64,000 nt of DNA from an uncultured Ferrovibrio sp. (GCF_937960835.1 NZ_CALGPC010000006.1:248001-312000), one strand, 5' to 3'. Shown: positions 16,585 to 24,942, counted from the first letter of the stretch. Made by a program: numbers and translations. The notes: generated from the letters alone by a model not told the origin.

Positions 16585-17248
16585 GCAGTTTATACCCGGC
16601 GCCCCGAACCGTGTGAATCAGTTCTTGACCAAAACCACGGTCCACCTTGCTGCGCAGGCGGCTAATATGCGTCTCGACTACATTGGTCTGCGGGTCGAAA
16701 TGAAAGTTCCACACGTTCTCCAGCAACATCGTTCGGGTGACGACGCGACCGGTATGCCTGATCAGGTATTCTAGCAGCTTGAATTCCTGTGGTTGCAAAT
16801 CGATGCGTTTGCCGCCCCGTGTCACCGTCCGGCGAACCAGGTCCATCTCCATGTCCGCCACACGCAGGGTGGTATCAACATTCACTACGGGCGGACGGCG
16901 CGCGAGCGCATTCACGCGAGCCAGTAGTTCGGCAAAGGCAAAAGGTTTGACGAGATAGTCGTCAGCACCGGCTTCCAGACCCTCGACACGATCATCGATG
17001 CCACCCAGCGCGGTCAGGAACAGGACCGGCGTGCGAACCGCTGCACCGCGTATGGTCTTCACGATGCCTAACCCATCGAGTCCGGGCAGCATGCGGTCGA
17101 CAATCATGACGTCGTAAGGTTCGCCGGCAGCCATAAACAGGCCATCGCGACCGTTTGCCGCATGATCGACAGTGTGTCCAGCCTCTTTCATCCCGCCGAC
17201 GATGTAATCGGCAGTTTCCTGATCATCTTCGATAAGCAGCAGCTTCAT
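16571..17248 (-). CDS. OmpR-family response regulator
   Basis: 225 residues from the ATG at 17248; a TTG at 17266 would add six. It has a receiver domain with the acidic pocket LIEDD, phospho-acceptor D in MIVDRMLPG, a conserved LTALG threonine region and LVKPF lysine. A winged-helix DNA-binding domain follows (LQPQEFKLLEYLIRHTGRVVT, ETHISRLRSKVD). It is the partner of the downstream kinase. Its divergent orientation against the glycosyltransferase operon, across the 184-bp gap, makes that operon the likely target. Confidence 0.93.
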   Translation of the reverse strand: MKLLLIEDDQETADYIVGGMKEAGHTVDHAANGRDGLFMAAGEPYDVMIVDRMLPGLDGLGIVKTIRGAAVRTPVLFLTALGGIDDRVEGLEAGADDYLVKPFAFAELLARVNALARRPPVVNVDTTLRVADMEMDLVRRTVTRGGKRIDLQPQEFKLLEYLIRHTGRVVTRTMLLENVWNFHFDPQTNVVETHISRLRSKVDRGFGQELIHTVRGAGYKLHAPE

Positions 17249-17432
17249 CGCTGTCGATTGGCTCAATCAAATTGTTGCCGGACCCGCCACGGAGACTACC
17301 TGTCCAGCATACCCAAGCAACGGACTTTACAGGGAAAATCCAAATATTACGAAATTGTATAGTTCGGGCATCCTTGCCCCAATGCTTGCTTGCTCATAGT
17401 GGCTCCGTTTTCATCCTCACGGGGCTCTCTTT
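17249..17432. promoter_or_regulatory. Divergent promoter region between response regulator and envelope operon
   Basis: The 184-bp gap must hold the start signals for both the regulator-kinase-CDF operon and the glycosyltransferase operon. The middle (TTTACAGGG, then AAATATTACGAAATTG) is AT-rich. I could not place a convincing direct repeat for the regulator. Confidence 0.4.
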
Positions 17433-18182
17433 ATGGCTAGCCAGCCAGACATCTCAGTCGTCATCCCGGTCCACAATGAGGAAAAGTGCATTTCCGCATT
17501 GGTCTTAGAGACCTGCCGGATTCTGCGCGGCCAACTTGCATTCGAGATTATCGTCGTAGACGACGCCTCCGATGACGACACATGTGACTTGCTTCAGCAA
17601 TGCATGGAAGCAATTCCAGAACTGCGACCTCTACGCCACGGAAAACAGGCCGGACAATCCCGAGCCATCATGACCGGCGTCCAGGCTGCCCGCGCTGAGA
17701 TCATTGTCACCATGGACGGCGATGGCCAGAACGATCCCGCCGATATCTTAACTTTCTGGACCGCGATGCAGGGCGCTTGGGACGGCACATTCCTGCTGCT
17801 GGCGGGGCAACGGGTGCGCCGCCAGGACACCTTCATCAAGAAGGCCTCATCCAAGGTCGCCAATATCATCCGTTCGTCGGTTCTGCGCGATGCGACTCCT
17901 GATACCGGTTGCGGTATGAAAATGTTCAGCCGTCAGCTTTTCCTGCAGCTCCCCTTCTTCGATCATATGCACCGTTTTCTGCCGGCACTGGTCATCCGTA
18001 TGGGCGGGCGTGTGGTCTCCTTGCCGGTGAACCATCGCCCTCGACGTGGCGGCCGTTCGCACTACGGCACGCTCGATCGGCTGGTTGTCGGCCTGATTGA
18101 TCTCTTTGGAGTCTACTGGCTGCGTCTTCGCTGGACCGATAGCGGCGGCGCTACTCTCCTGTCAATCAAGAACAATAACTGA
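17433..18182 (+). CDS. GT2 polyprenyl-phosphate glycosyltransferase (ArnC/DPM1-like)
   Basis: A 249-residue glycosyltransferase family 2 protein. VVIPVHNEEKCISALV and IIVVDDASDDDT form the nucleotide-sugar site, and VTMDGDGQNDP is the DxD-like metal site. No C-terminal membrane pair is present, as in soluble DPM1-like enzymes. The predicted reaction is transfer of a sugar from a nucleotide donor to undecaprenyl phosphate. It is the first gene of the cargo operon and would feed the GT39 transferase two genes later. Confidence 0.85.
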   Translation: MASQPDISVVIPVHNEEKCISALVLETCRILRGQLAFEIIVVDDASDDDTCDLLQQCMEAIPELRPLRHGKQAGQSRAIMTGVQAARAEIIVTMDGDGQNDPADILTFWTAMQGAWDGTFLLLAGQRVRRQDTFIKKASSKVANIIRSSVLRDATPDTGCGMKMFSRQLFLQLPFFDHMHRFLPALVIRMGGRVVSLPVNHRPRRGGRSHYGTLDRLVVGLIDLFGVYWLRLRWTDSGGATLLSIKNNN

Positions 18183-18190
18183 GATTTCGA

Positions 18191-18514
18191 ATGTGGCCGG
18201 AATATCTTCAAAGGCTGCTCGACAGCTTCGACGTCTGGGCATTGGTCGGGTTCCTCGGCCAGCTCGTATTCGCCTCCCGCTTTGTCGTTCAGTGGATTCA
18301 CGCTGAACGCGTCGGCCGCAGCGAAATCCCGCTTGCCTTCTGGTTCCTCAGTGTGGCCGGCGGCGTAATCTTGCTCTTTTACGCTGTCCAGCTCGCCAAT
18401 ATCGTCTTCATCGTAGGTCAGGTCACCGGCCTCGCCATCTATCTGCGGAATCTGCACCTGATTCTCCAGTCCCGGCGGTCTATGCCTTCTCAGCAGAGCA
18501 TCGCCGGTGCTTGA
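18191..18514 (+). CDS. Small membrane protein with lipid-A-disaccharide-synthase N-terminal (LAB_N) domain
   Basis: 107 residues with three hydrophobic segments. Recognisable family stretches are VGFLGQLVFASRFVVQWIHA and PLAFWFLSVAGGVILLFYA. Stand-alone LAB_N proteins accompany ArnC/ArnT-like pairs and are thought to help lipid-linked sugar handling or flipping, in the place held by ArnE/ArnF elsewhere; that role is inferred. The GTG of the next gene overlaps its stop. Confidence 0.85.
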   Translation: MWPEYLQRLLDSFDVWALVGFLGQLVFASRFVVQWIHAERVGRSEIPLAFWFLSVAGGVILLFYAVQLANIVFIVGQVTGLAIYLRNLHLILQSRRSMPSQQSIAGA

Positions 18515-20180
18515 ACGCAAAGACTACTCCCATCTGACGCCGTTCCTGCTGACTGGCGCCGTCATCCTGATCAGCCTTTACGCTCGGCCGCTACTGCCGG
18601 TCGACGAGACGCGCTACCTGTCCGTCGCCTGGGACATGCATATCAACAACGATTGGCTGGTCCCGCACCTGAACGGTGAGCCATACCACCACAAGCCGCC
18701 ATTGCTGTTCTGGATTATCCGCCTGCTCTGGCTGACGTTCGGGGTTTCCGAATTCGCTGCTCGCCTGGTCGCTCCGATATTCGGCATCGGCGCCTTGTGG
18801 CTGACGCAAATTCTCGGCCGACTGCTCTGGTCCGGCGAGGAAGGCCGCAAGGCTGGCATCTATGCATCTCTGATGGTGGCATCCGCCAGTTGGTGGATGG
18901 TTTTCTCGTCACTGGTGATGTTCGACCTGATGGTCGCCTTCTTCGCTATGCTGGGATGCGTCGGTCTGGCTTACACGGCGCGCACTGGAAAGCTGCTGCA
19001 TGGCATGGCGATGGTCGCAGTGGCCATTGGCGGCGGCATCCTCGCCAAAGGCCCCGTCATTTTCCTATTCATTGTCCCGGTAGGCTTGCTCGCACCCATT
19101 TGGGCACCCCCCGAAAACCAGATCCGCTGGCGGCAGTGGTATGGCAGCCTGCTGGCAGCCGTATTGGCCGGTACTGCCGTTGGGCTGGCCTGGGCCATTC
19201 CAGCGGCAATCTCAGGTGGCGAAGATTTTGCGGAGAACCTGCTCTGGGGTCAGACTGTCAACCGGGTTTCAAACAGCTTTGCCCATCGGCGGTCGTTCCT
19301 GTGGTACCTACCGCTGCTGCCTCTCATCCTTTTCCCGTGGTCGATCTGGCCGAATAGCTGGCGTGCCCTGACACGCTGGTCGCACACGACCGACCGTAGC
19401 GTCTTCCTGACCGTTCTTCTCCCAGCACTGGTCTTCCTTTGCTTCTGTGTAATCAGCGGCAAGCAGCCCCAATATCTGCTGCCGCTATTTCCGCTGCTGA
19501 TGCTGGCGATTGCCCGCGGCATCACGATGCCGGGCCGGGCCATGAATCGGCCGGCGGCCTGGCCTATCACCGGCACCCTGGTGTGTCTTGGCGTTGGACT
19601 GCTGGCGGCGCCATTCATGCTTCTGGTGGATGCCCGCCTTGAAGGCGCCGACTGGTCGGGCATCGTGCTGAAAGCACATGTACCTGCCGGGCTTGCGGTC
19701 CTCGCGGTGGCCGCCTTGTGTCATTGGATGGCGCGTCGAGGTCAAGTCGAAGATGGTCTTCATGCCTGCGTCGTGGCCGTTTTCGGTCTCTTTGCCATTC
19801 TGCATCTGGCAGTATTCAACCCGCATTTACGCGACGCCTATGACCTTGGTCCTATCAGCCGCGTCATCGCTGAATACCAGAAGTCCGGGTACGACATTGC
19901 TTTCGCCGGCGACTACGCCGGGGAATACAATTTCAGCGGCCGTCTGAAGCAGCCACTCGCGGAACTCCACCTCAATGAGGTCTCGGCTTGGACCGCGGCC
20001 CATCCGGACGGCATCGTCGTGACACTGCTCCGCGATGAGCTCGCGTCATTCCCGCCGCTATTCAGCCAAGCTCAGCGTGGCCGCACCGCAGTCCTGCTAC
20101 CGTCCCGCGCATACCGTACCGGGACAGACCAATCGCCCATGTCCCTCAGTGCAAGTGCTTTAGCGAGGCAGGCACAATGA
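18507..20180 (+). CDS. ArnT-like GT39 glycosyltransferase
   Basis: 557 residues from a GTG at 18507 that overlaps the previous stop. It is a polytopic inner-membrane protein of about 12 segments. The first periplasmic loop has the GT39/ArnT signature LPVDETRYLSVAWDM (catalytic acidic residues next to TM1) and PHLNGEPYHHKPPLLFW. ArnT moves a sugar from undecaprenyl phosphate to lipid A phosphate in the periplasm. The sugar here is unknown, since no Arn precursor genes are present. The C-terminal soluble part is short. Confidence 0.88.
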   Translation: MLERKDYSHLTPFLLTGAVILISLYARPLLPVDETRYLSVAWDMHINNDWLVPHLNGEPYHHKPPLLFWIIRLLWLTFGVSEFAARLVAPIFGIGALWLTQILGRLLWSGEEGRKAGIYASLMVASASWWMVFSSLVMFDLMVAFFAMLGCVGLAYTARTGKLLHGMAMVAVAIGGGILAKGPVIFLFIVPVGLLAPIWAPPENQIRWRQWYGSLLAAVLAGTAVGLAWAIPAAISGGEDFAENLLWGQTVNRVSNSFAHRRSFLWYLPLLPLILFPWSIWPNSWRALTRWSHTTDRSVFLTVLLPALVFLCFCVISGKQPQYLLPLFPLLMLAIARGITMPGRAMNRPAAWPITGTLVCLGVGLLAAPFMLLVDARLEGADWSGIVLKAHVPAGLAVLAVAALCHWMARRGQVEDGLHACVVAVFGLFAILHLAVFNPHLRDAYDLGPISRVIAEYQKSGYDIAFAGDYAGEYNFSGRLKQPLAELHLNEVSAWTAAHPDGIVVTLLRDELASFPPLFSQAQRGRTAVLLPSRAYRTGTDQSPMSLSASALARQAQ

Positions 20181-20869
20181 TGATGGCGCCTGCACCAAGC
20201 ACTTTGAAATTCCGCATCCTGCAGCTAAGCGCGCGCCGGGACAGATGGATGCTTCCACTGGTGATTGCCTTCTTCGTATGCCCTTTGGCGGCCTTTCTGA
20301 TCGATCCTTGGCTGGCCCTATTTATCCACGGGAAGCGCGATAGCTGGGTAGTCAGCGTCGCCCAGTGGGTAACGGATTTCGGAAACGCCTGGCGATACTT
20401 GCTTGGCCTGGCGGTCCTGCTCGCGGGCTCCTACATCTTCAAGAATGCCAGCAATTTCCGCGCTCGCTGCATTTATGTCTTCGTGAGCATATGCGCGAGC
20501 GGCGCCATCACCGAAGTGCTCGCATTCATCATCGGCCGGTCCCGTCCGAGGCTTCTTATAGAGCAGGGCATATACCAGCTTTCCCTATTCAACGGCTTCA
20601 AGCCTTACGACTCCCTGCCATCCTCGCACGCCGCGTCCGTGCTAGCCTTCGTGTTTGCCGCGGCCCTGGTGTTCCCCAATGCGCGGGGAGTTCTATTCAT
20701 CTACGGCTTCTTGCTGGCAATCACGCGCGTCCTGATTAATGCCCATTACTTTGGCGACCTCGTCGCCAGCGCGGCAGTATCCGGAGCTGCTGCTCTATTC
20801 CTGTTGCGATACCTGCCGCAGAAAAATACAGCCCTGACTCCAGACACAGTCGTGAATGGCCCTACCTGA
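20177..20869 (+). CDS. PAP2-family membrane phosphatase
   Basis: A 230-residue protein with about six hydrophobic segments. The three PAP2 motifs are readable: GRSRPR (C1 part; the KX6RP lysine is not obvious), SLPSSHAASV (C2) and RVLINAHYFGDLVAS (C3, with the R...H pair). Such enzymes remove phosphates from undecaprenyl diphosphate, lipid A (LpxE/LpxF-like) or phosphatidylglycerol phosphate. In this operon, lipid A or carrier dephosphorylation is most likely. It overlaps the GT39 gene by 4 bp. Confidence 0.85.
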   Translation: MMMAPAPSTLKFRILQLSARRDRWMLPLVIAFFVCPLAAFLIDPWLALFIHGKRDSWVVSVAQWVTDFGNAWRYLLGLAVLLAGSYIFKNASNFRARCIYVFVSICASGAITEVLAFIIGRSRPRLLIEQGIYQLSLFNGFKPYDSLPSSHAASVLAFVFAAALVFPNARGVLFIYGFLLAITRVLINAHYFGDLVASAAVSGAAALFLLRYLPQKNTALTPDTVVNGPT

Positions 20870-20899
20870 TGAAATCCTCAGAGTATCTCAAGGGTCTTT

Positions 20900-20995
20900 T
20901 TGCTGCGACTGGGCGCAGTAATAGCCGGCTTCTGGATTTTCTGGGCGCTTGTGCATTTCGGCCTGGAATTCTGGATCTACTTGCTTCGCCATTAA
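20900..20995 (+). CDS. Possible 31-residue single-span membrane peptide
   Basis: Between PAP2 and the LTA-synthase-family gene a frame starting TTG at 20900 (AAGGG lies a few bases upstream) encodes 31 residues. It has one hydrophobic helix (GAVIAGFWIFWALVHFGLEF), basic residues at the N-terminus, and ends LLRH. The tight fit and residue composition suggest a real small membrane protein, but the TTG start and short length leave it open. Confidence 0.35.
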   Translation: MLRLGAVIAGFWIFWALVHFGLEFWIYLLRH

Positions 20996-21007
20996 GGGGT
21001 GCGCCCA

Positions 21008-22984
21008 ATGCGGCTTCCGAACCGTTTCAGCTTCTGGCTGCTATGTATCGTTGTTTTTGTGGTTATTTCAACGCTTGTACGCTTGGGCCTCGCCACCTGG
21101 ATTGCCGTGGAAGGGCATTCAGTCCGAGGGCTACTGATAACTGTCGTGGTAGGTATTTTCCATGACGCTAGTATGGGCTTAGCGCTCGGCCTGCCATTTC
21201 TGGTCGGACTCTATTTGCTGAAATTTGCATGGCAGCGCAGGACTGGTCGCTGGCTTGCACATGCAATTCTATTTGCGTTCAGCAGTGTATTGATTTTCTC
21301 GGCTGGCGCTGAATTCTTATTTTGGAATGAGTTTAGCAGCCGGTTCAATGGCATTGCCGTCAATTACCTCATCTTCCCGCGCGAGGTGATCGGCAATATC
21401 GGTGAGTCCTTCAATCTTGGCCTGTATCTGCCAATGGCGGCTCTGATTGCTCTGGTGCTTTACTGGAGTCTCCGCCGCCGCCTGGATGCGGCGCTTGCGG
21501 CTCGCCTATCGCCCGCCGAGTTGATCGGCGTTGCCAGCAGTGCTCCTATCCTGGCCATCATCGCGGCATTGAGCCTTTACTGGGCGCCATTCGGCCCCAG
21601 CCGCGACCGAGAGATCAATGAGGTTGCCCAGAACGGTCTGTTCAGCATGGTCAGGGCATTTCTGACTAACGATTCCGAATATGATGGTCAGTATGCCGGT
21701 ATGGATGAAACTGCCGCTATTCCGCTGCTCCGCGGTATGGTTGCTCAGGACAATACGGTTTTCCTGACACCGAAAGGCTCGCGCAGCCTGATGCGGCATG
21801 TGGACAATGGCCAGAAGCTCAAGAATCTGAATATCGTTCTCGTCATCAACGAGTCCTATGGCTCAACCTACATCGACAGCCTGGACAACAAGCGCGGAGA
21901 GTCCATTTCTCCGAACATCGACAGGCTGGCCAAAGACGGCCTGTTGTTCACCAACGTCTATGCGACCGGCGACCGCACAGTGCGCGGCCTGGAAGCCCTA
22001 CTGACGTCCTTTGCTCCCATTCCCGGCATCTCGACTGCTCGCCGCAGCGGGTCTGAGGGCATGAATTCCGTGCCGCTCCTGTTGCGCCAGTTCGGTTACC
22101 GCAGTGCCTTCCTGTACGCGGGCGACGGACGCTTCGACAATATGGGCCACTTCTGGGAGACCATTGGCTTCGACAATGTCTGGGACGAACGTGACTTCTC
22201 CGAGAAAGGCTTCAAGACGATCTGGGGCTATGCCGACGAGTATCTGTACAAGGAGGCTACTGCACGCCTCGACCAGATGACCAAGGATGGCCAGCCAGCC
22301 TTTCTGGCCATGCTGACCGTATCCAACCATCGCCCCTATACCTATCCTGAAGGCCGGATCTCCAAAGATCCGAATGCCAAGACGCGGACGAATGCTGCGA
22401 CCTATGCCGATTGGGCATTCGGCAACTTCGTGGACAATGCGCGCGGCAAGCCATGGTTCGACAACACGGTATTCGTATTCATCGGTGACCATGGCCCAAA
22501 GATTAACGGCTCGGCCCATGTGCCGGTCGATGGCTTCCGCGTTCCGCTGCTCTTCTATGCGCCCAAGCATATTGTGGCAGCACGAGACGGCACTCTCGGG
22601 TCCAGTCTGGACATGGCACCGACCCTGATGGGTCTGCTCGGCATCAGCTTCGACAGCCCATTCTTCGGGATCGACTTGCGCCGCGTGCCCCCCGGCGGCG
22701 GGCGCATGACGATGGCGCACAACTTCTCAGTCGCGTTCGGAACGCAGAACAAACTGGTAGTGCTGGAACCCAATCGAACGGTTCGTGGCTACACCTTCCA
22801 ACCCGGCCCGGCACCGCCTCGATGGCAGAAGGAGCCGGACCCGGAAGTCATGCAACTCGGCATAGCCCAGACGCAGACGGCGCACCGGATGTTCTATGCC
22901 CGTCAATACCATGACCTGTCAGAACAGACCGGAAAGCAGTACGACCCGAGCAAACCTCGGCCGACAGCGGAGCTCCGGCATTGA
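21008..22984 (+). CDS. LTA-synthase/OpgB-type sulfatase-fold transferase
   Basis: 658 residues from the ATG at 21008 (AAGGGG upstream at 20994-20999). Five N-terminal hydrophobic segments anchor a periplasmic alkaline-phosphatase-superfamily domain. The metal and nucleophile residues appear as VLVINESYGS, the threonine in ATGDRTVRGLEA, and FVFIGDHGPKINGSAHVP. Relatives move phosphoglycerol or phosphoethanolamine from phospholipids to periplasmic glycans or lipid A. The acceptor here is not predictable; lipid A or a cell-surface glycan fits the operon. It is the last large gene of the cargo. Confidence 0.87.
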   Translation: MRLPNRFSFWLLCIVVFVVISTLVRLGLATWIAVEGHSVRGLLITVVVGIFHDASMGLALGLPFLVGLYLLKFAWQRRTGRWLAHAILFAFSSVLIFSAGAEFLFWNEFSSRFNGIAVNYLIFPREVIGNIGESFNLGLYLPMAALIALVLYWSLRRRLDAALAARLSPAELIGVASSAPILAIIAALSLYWAPFGPSRDREINEVAQNGLFSMVRAFLTNDSEYDGQYAGMDETAAIPLLRGMVAQDNTVFLTPKGSRSLMRHVDNGQKLKNLNIVLVINESYGSTYIDSLDNKRGESISPNIDRLAKDGLLFTNVYATGDRTVRGLEALLTSFAPIPGISTARRSGSEGMNSVPLLLRQFGYRSAFLYAGDGRFDNMGHFWETIGFDNVWDERDFSEKGFKTIWGYADEYLYKEATARLDQMTKDGQPAFLAMLTVSNHRPYTYPEGRISKDPNAKTRTNAATYADWAFGNFVDNARGKPWFDNTVFVFIGDHGPKINGSAHVPVDGFRVPLLFYAPKHIVAARDGTLGSSLDMAPTLMGLLGISFDSPFFGIDLRRVPPGGGRMTMAHNFSVAFGTQNKLVVLEPNRTVRGYTFQPGPAPPRWQKEPDPEVMQLGIAQTQTAHRMFYARQYHDLSEQTGKQYDPSKPRPTAELRH

Positions 22985-23020
22985 CTTCCGCCATTCTCTA
23001 CTCAAGGAGGGAGTAGATGT

Positions 23021-23197
23021 TTGGTAAATGGCGAATTCGATGTAGGTTTTGCACGGATTGATGGCGAGCCTTTAATGCCATGGCAATCCAGTGACGTGGC
23101 TTATCCTTTGTCTCAATTATGGGACGTGGGTATGGACACAGTTCAGCAATACCTCAGTGCCAATTTGGCAGCCATTGGTCGTCGCGCAGGGCTCTAA
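23021..23197 (+). CDS. Short unknown ORF near the distal transposon end
   Basis: A 58-residue frame from TTG at 23021, with a strong AAGGAGG at 23004-23010, reads like protein: NGEFDVGFARIDGEPLMPWQ then SDVAYPLSQLWDVG and an amphipathic C-terminal helix ending RRAGL. I do not recognise the family. It follows the LTA-synthase-like gene by 36 bp, in the same frame. A competing ATG at 23017 in another frame yields only 14 residues. It could be the tail of a longer gene. Confidence 0.42.
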   Translation: MVNGEFDVGFARIDGEPLMPWQSSDVAYPLSQLWDVGMDTVQQYLSANLAAIGRRAGL

Positions 23198-23263
23198 GAT
23201 GTTGATAAGGCATAGTTTATCTTGCAAGATGACGAAATCTAAAAATGCAGGATAAATTATGTC

Positions 23264-23384
23264 TTGCCAATAAAGCTGGTCCTTGGGAATCGTTTGCCAA
23301 AATGTCTGGTGATTCCTTGCCAACGACTCGGATTCGACTCGCCCGACTCACGCAAAAAATTGCCATCTACTCTGGTAAGTGACA
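23264..23384 (-). repeat. Distal transposon end with TnsB-type sites
   Basis: TTGCCAA (the complement of the near-end repeat) occurs at 23264-23270, 23294-23300 and 23317-23323, and TTGCCAT at 23360-23366, followed by the GACA terminus at 23384. A palindrome TGCCAATTTGGCA at 23158-23170 may be a further outlying site. Spacing of 30, 23 and 43 bp is looser than at the other end, as in the Tn7 left end. Confidence 0.8.
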
Positions 23385-23410
23385 CCTGAAATAGGTATTC
23401 CTGAAATAGG
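23385..23410. repeat. Second target duplication and 15-bp tandem repeat at the insertion site
   Basis: CCTGA at 23385-23389 is the second target-site copy. The 11-mer CCTGAAATAGG occurs at 23385-23395 and again at 23400-23410, separated by TATT. Joining the flanks without the element gives two perfect tandem copies of TATTCCTGAAATAGG, the first of which was split by the insertion. Confidence 0.75.
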
Positions 23411-23582
23411 CGCGCCGCATCTCGGCGCCTGCTGCATTGCAACGTCGCATCAGGGCGCCGCAGCCATCCCCAAAGGTGCGCGAAAACGCCTGATTTGCGC
23501 CTCTGCGGCAGCGGGGGCAGGCGAGATAGCAGACACAGCTTGATCACAACCCAGAATGGGCTTGGCGTCGCTAAATGGCGCC

Positions 23583-24926
23583 ATGATCATCGTCGATAAA
23601 GCCCTCCAGCACTACGAACTTGAGCACGGCCGCCCCATCCGCGTCGGCATGATCGGCGCGGGATTCATGGCGCGCGGCATCGCCCTGCAGATCGCAACGG
23701 CGGTGCCCGGCATGCGGCTGGTTGCCATCGCCAACCGCAATCTCGAGCCGGCCAGGCGCGCCTATACCGAGGCCGGCCAGCCGGTGCCGCGGGTGGTCGA
23801 ATCCCCCTTCGGCCTGCGCAGCGCCATCGCCGCGGGCCAGCCGGCGATCACCGAGAACTGGCGCCTGCTCTGCGAGGCGGAGGAGATCGACGCCATCATC
23901 GAGGTGACGGGCTCGATCGAATATGCGGCCCATGCGGTCTGCGCCGCCATCGAGAACGGCAAGCATGTCATCCTGATGAATGCCGAACTGGACGGCACGG
24001 TGGGGCCGCTGCTGAAGCGGCGCGCCGACAAAGCCGGCGTCGTCTACACCAACGCCGATGGCGACCAGCCCGGCGTGACCATGAACCTCTACCGCTTCGT
24101 GCGCGGCATCGGGGTGCGTCCGGTCCTGTGCGGCAATATCAAGGGCCTGCACGATCCGTATCGGACGCCGACGACGCAGGCGGAATTCGCCCGCCGCTGG
24201 AAGCAGAAGCCGCATATGGTGACCTCTTTTTCGGATGGCACCAAGGTCTCTTTCGAGCAGGCGATCATCGCCAACGCCACCGGCATGGGGGTTGCGCGGC
24301 GCGGTATGCTGGGGCCGACGGTGGAAGCCGGAACCCCCATCGATAAAGCCGCACAGCTTTTCCCGGCCGATGCACTGATGAGCGGCGAGGGCATCGTCGA
24401 TTACGTGGTCGGCGCAGCTCCCGGCCCCGGCGTCTTCGTGCTCGGCACCATCGAGCATCCGACGCAGCGGCATTACCTTGCCCTCTACAAACTCGGGGAC
24501 GGGCCCTTCTATTGCTTCTACACGCCCTATCACCTGTGCCATTTCGAGGTGCCCAATACGGTGGCGCGCGCGGTGCTGTTCAAGGACGCCGCCATCGCGC
24601 CCATTGCCGGGCCCTGCGTCGAGGTCGTGGCGGCAGCGAAGACCGATCTCAAGGCCGGCGACACGCTCGACGATCTCGGCCATTACATGACCTACGGCCT
24701 TTGCGAGAATGCTGATGTGGTGCGGCGCGAGCGGCTTTTGCCAATCGGCATTGCCGCCGGCTGCCGGCTGCGGCGCGACATTCCGAAAGATGCGGTGCTG
24801 ACCTACGATGATGTGGAGCTTCCCGCCGACCGCCTGATCGACCGTCTGCGCGCCGAGCAGGACGCGGTCTTTGCGCCAGCCCAGGCGCCGGAGTACGTCC
24901 GGCCGCTTGCCGCCATGCCCGCGTAA
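23583..24926 (+). CDS. NAD(P)-dependent oxidoreductase with SAF-like C-terminus
   Basis: 447 residues from the ATG at 23583; an in-frame ATG at 23556 is possible. The N-terminal Rossmann fold has VGMIGAGFMARGIALQIA and continues like homoserine-dehydrogenase/Gfo-Idh relatives (IEVTGSIEYAAHAVCAAIENG, HVILMNAELDGTVG). The C-terminal part (LKAGDTLDDLGHYMTYG, RLLPIGIAAGCRLRRDIPKD) looks like a SAF domain. The family recurs in alphaproteobacterial surface-polysaccharide loci; substrate unknown. It opens the glycan operon here, just after the transposon. Confidence 0.78.
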   Translation: MIIVDKALQHYELEHGRPIRVGMIGAGFMARGIALQIATAVPGMRLVAIANRNLEPARRAYTEAGQPVPRVVESPFGLRSAIAAGQPAITENWRLLCEAEEIDAIIEVTGSIEYAAHAVCAAIENGKHVILMNAELDGTVGPLLKRRADKAGVVYTNADGDQPGVTMNLYRFVRGIGVRPVLCGNIKGLHDPYRTPTTQAEFARRWKQKPHMVTSFSDGTKVSFEQAIIANATGMGVARRGMLGPTVEAGTPIDKAAQLFPADALMSGEGIVDYVVGAAPGPGVFVLGTIEHPTQRHYLALYKLGDGPFYCFYTPYHLCHFEVPNTVARAVLFKDAAIAPIAGPCVEVVAAAKTDLKAGDTLDDLGHYMTYGLCENADVVRRERLLPIGIAAGCRLRRDIPKDAVLTYDDVELPADRLIDRLRAEQDAVFAPAQAPEYVRPLAAMPA

Positions 24927-24942
24927 CCGGCTGGAGCGCTCC

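Larger units (their letters stand above)
7901..23384 (+). mobile_element. Complete Tn7-like transposon (TniQ-TnsABC) next to tRNA-Gln, with envelope-modification cargo
   Basis: A 15,484-bp element. It begins TGTC at 7901 and ends GACA at 23384. When the far end is reverse-complemented, 23 of the first 31 terminal positions match the near end, including CAGA, TAG and TGGCAATTT. CCTGA flanks both sides. Further TTGGCAA repeats lie inside each end in inverted orientation. Genes are tniQ-tnsA-tnsB-tnsC, two HTH proteins and an exonuclease (8.1-14.4 kb), then metal/envelope cargo (14.6-23.2 kb). GC is visibly lower than in the chromosome on either side. As in Tn7 beside glmS, the transposase-gene end faces the attachment gene. 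No Cas genes, CRISPR repeats or second TniQ are visible. Confidence 0.93.

Noticed and set aside
7901..23384. CRISPR-associated (CAST) nature of the Tn7-like element
   Set aside because: No Cas gene, repeat-spacer array or guide-like repeat was found; a single tRNA-matching 11-mer is not enough.
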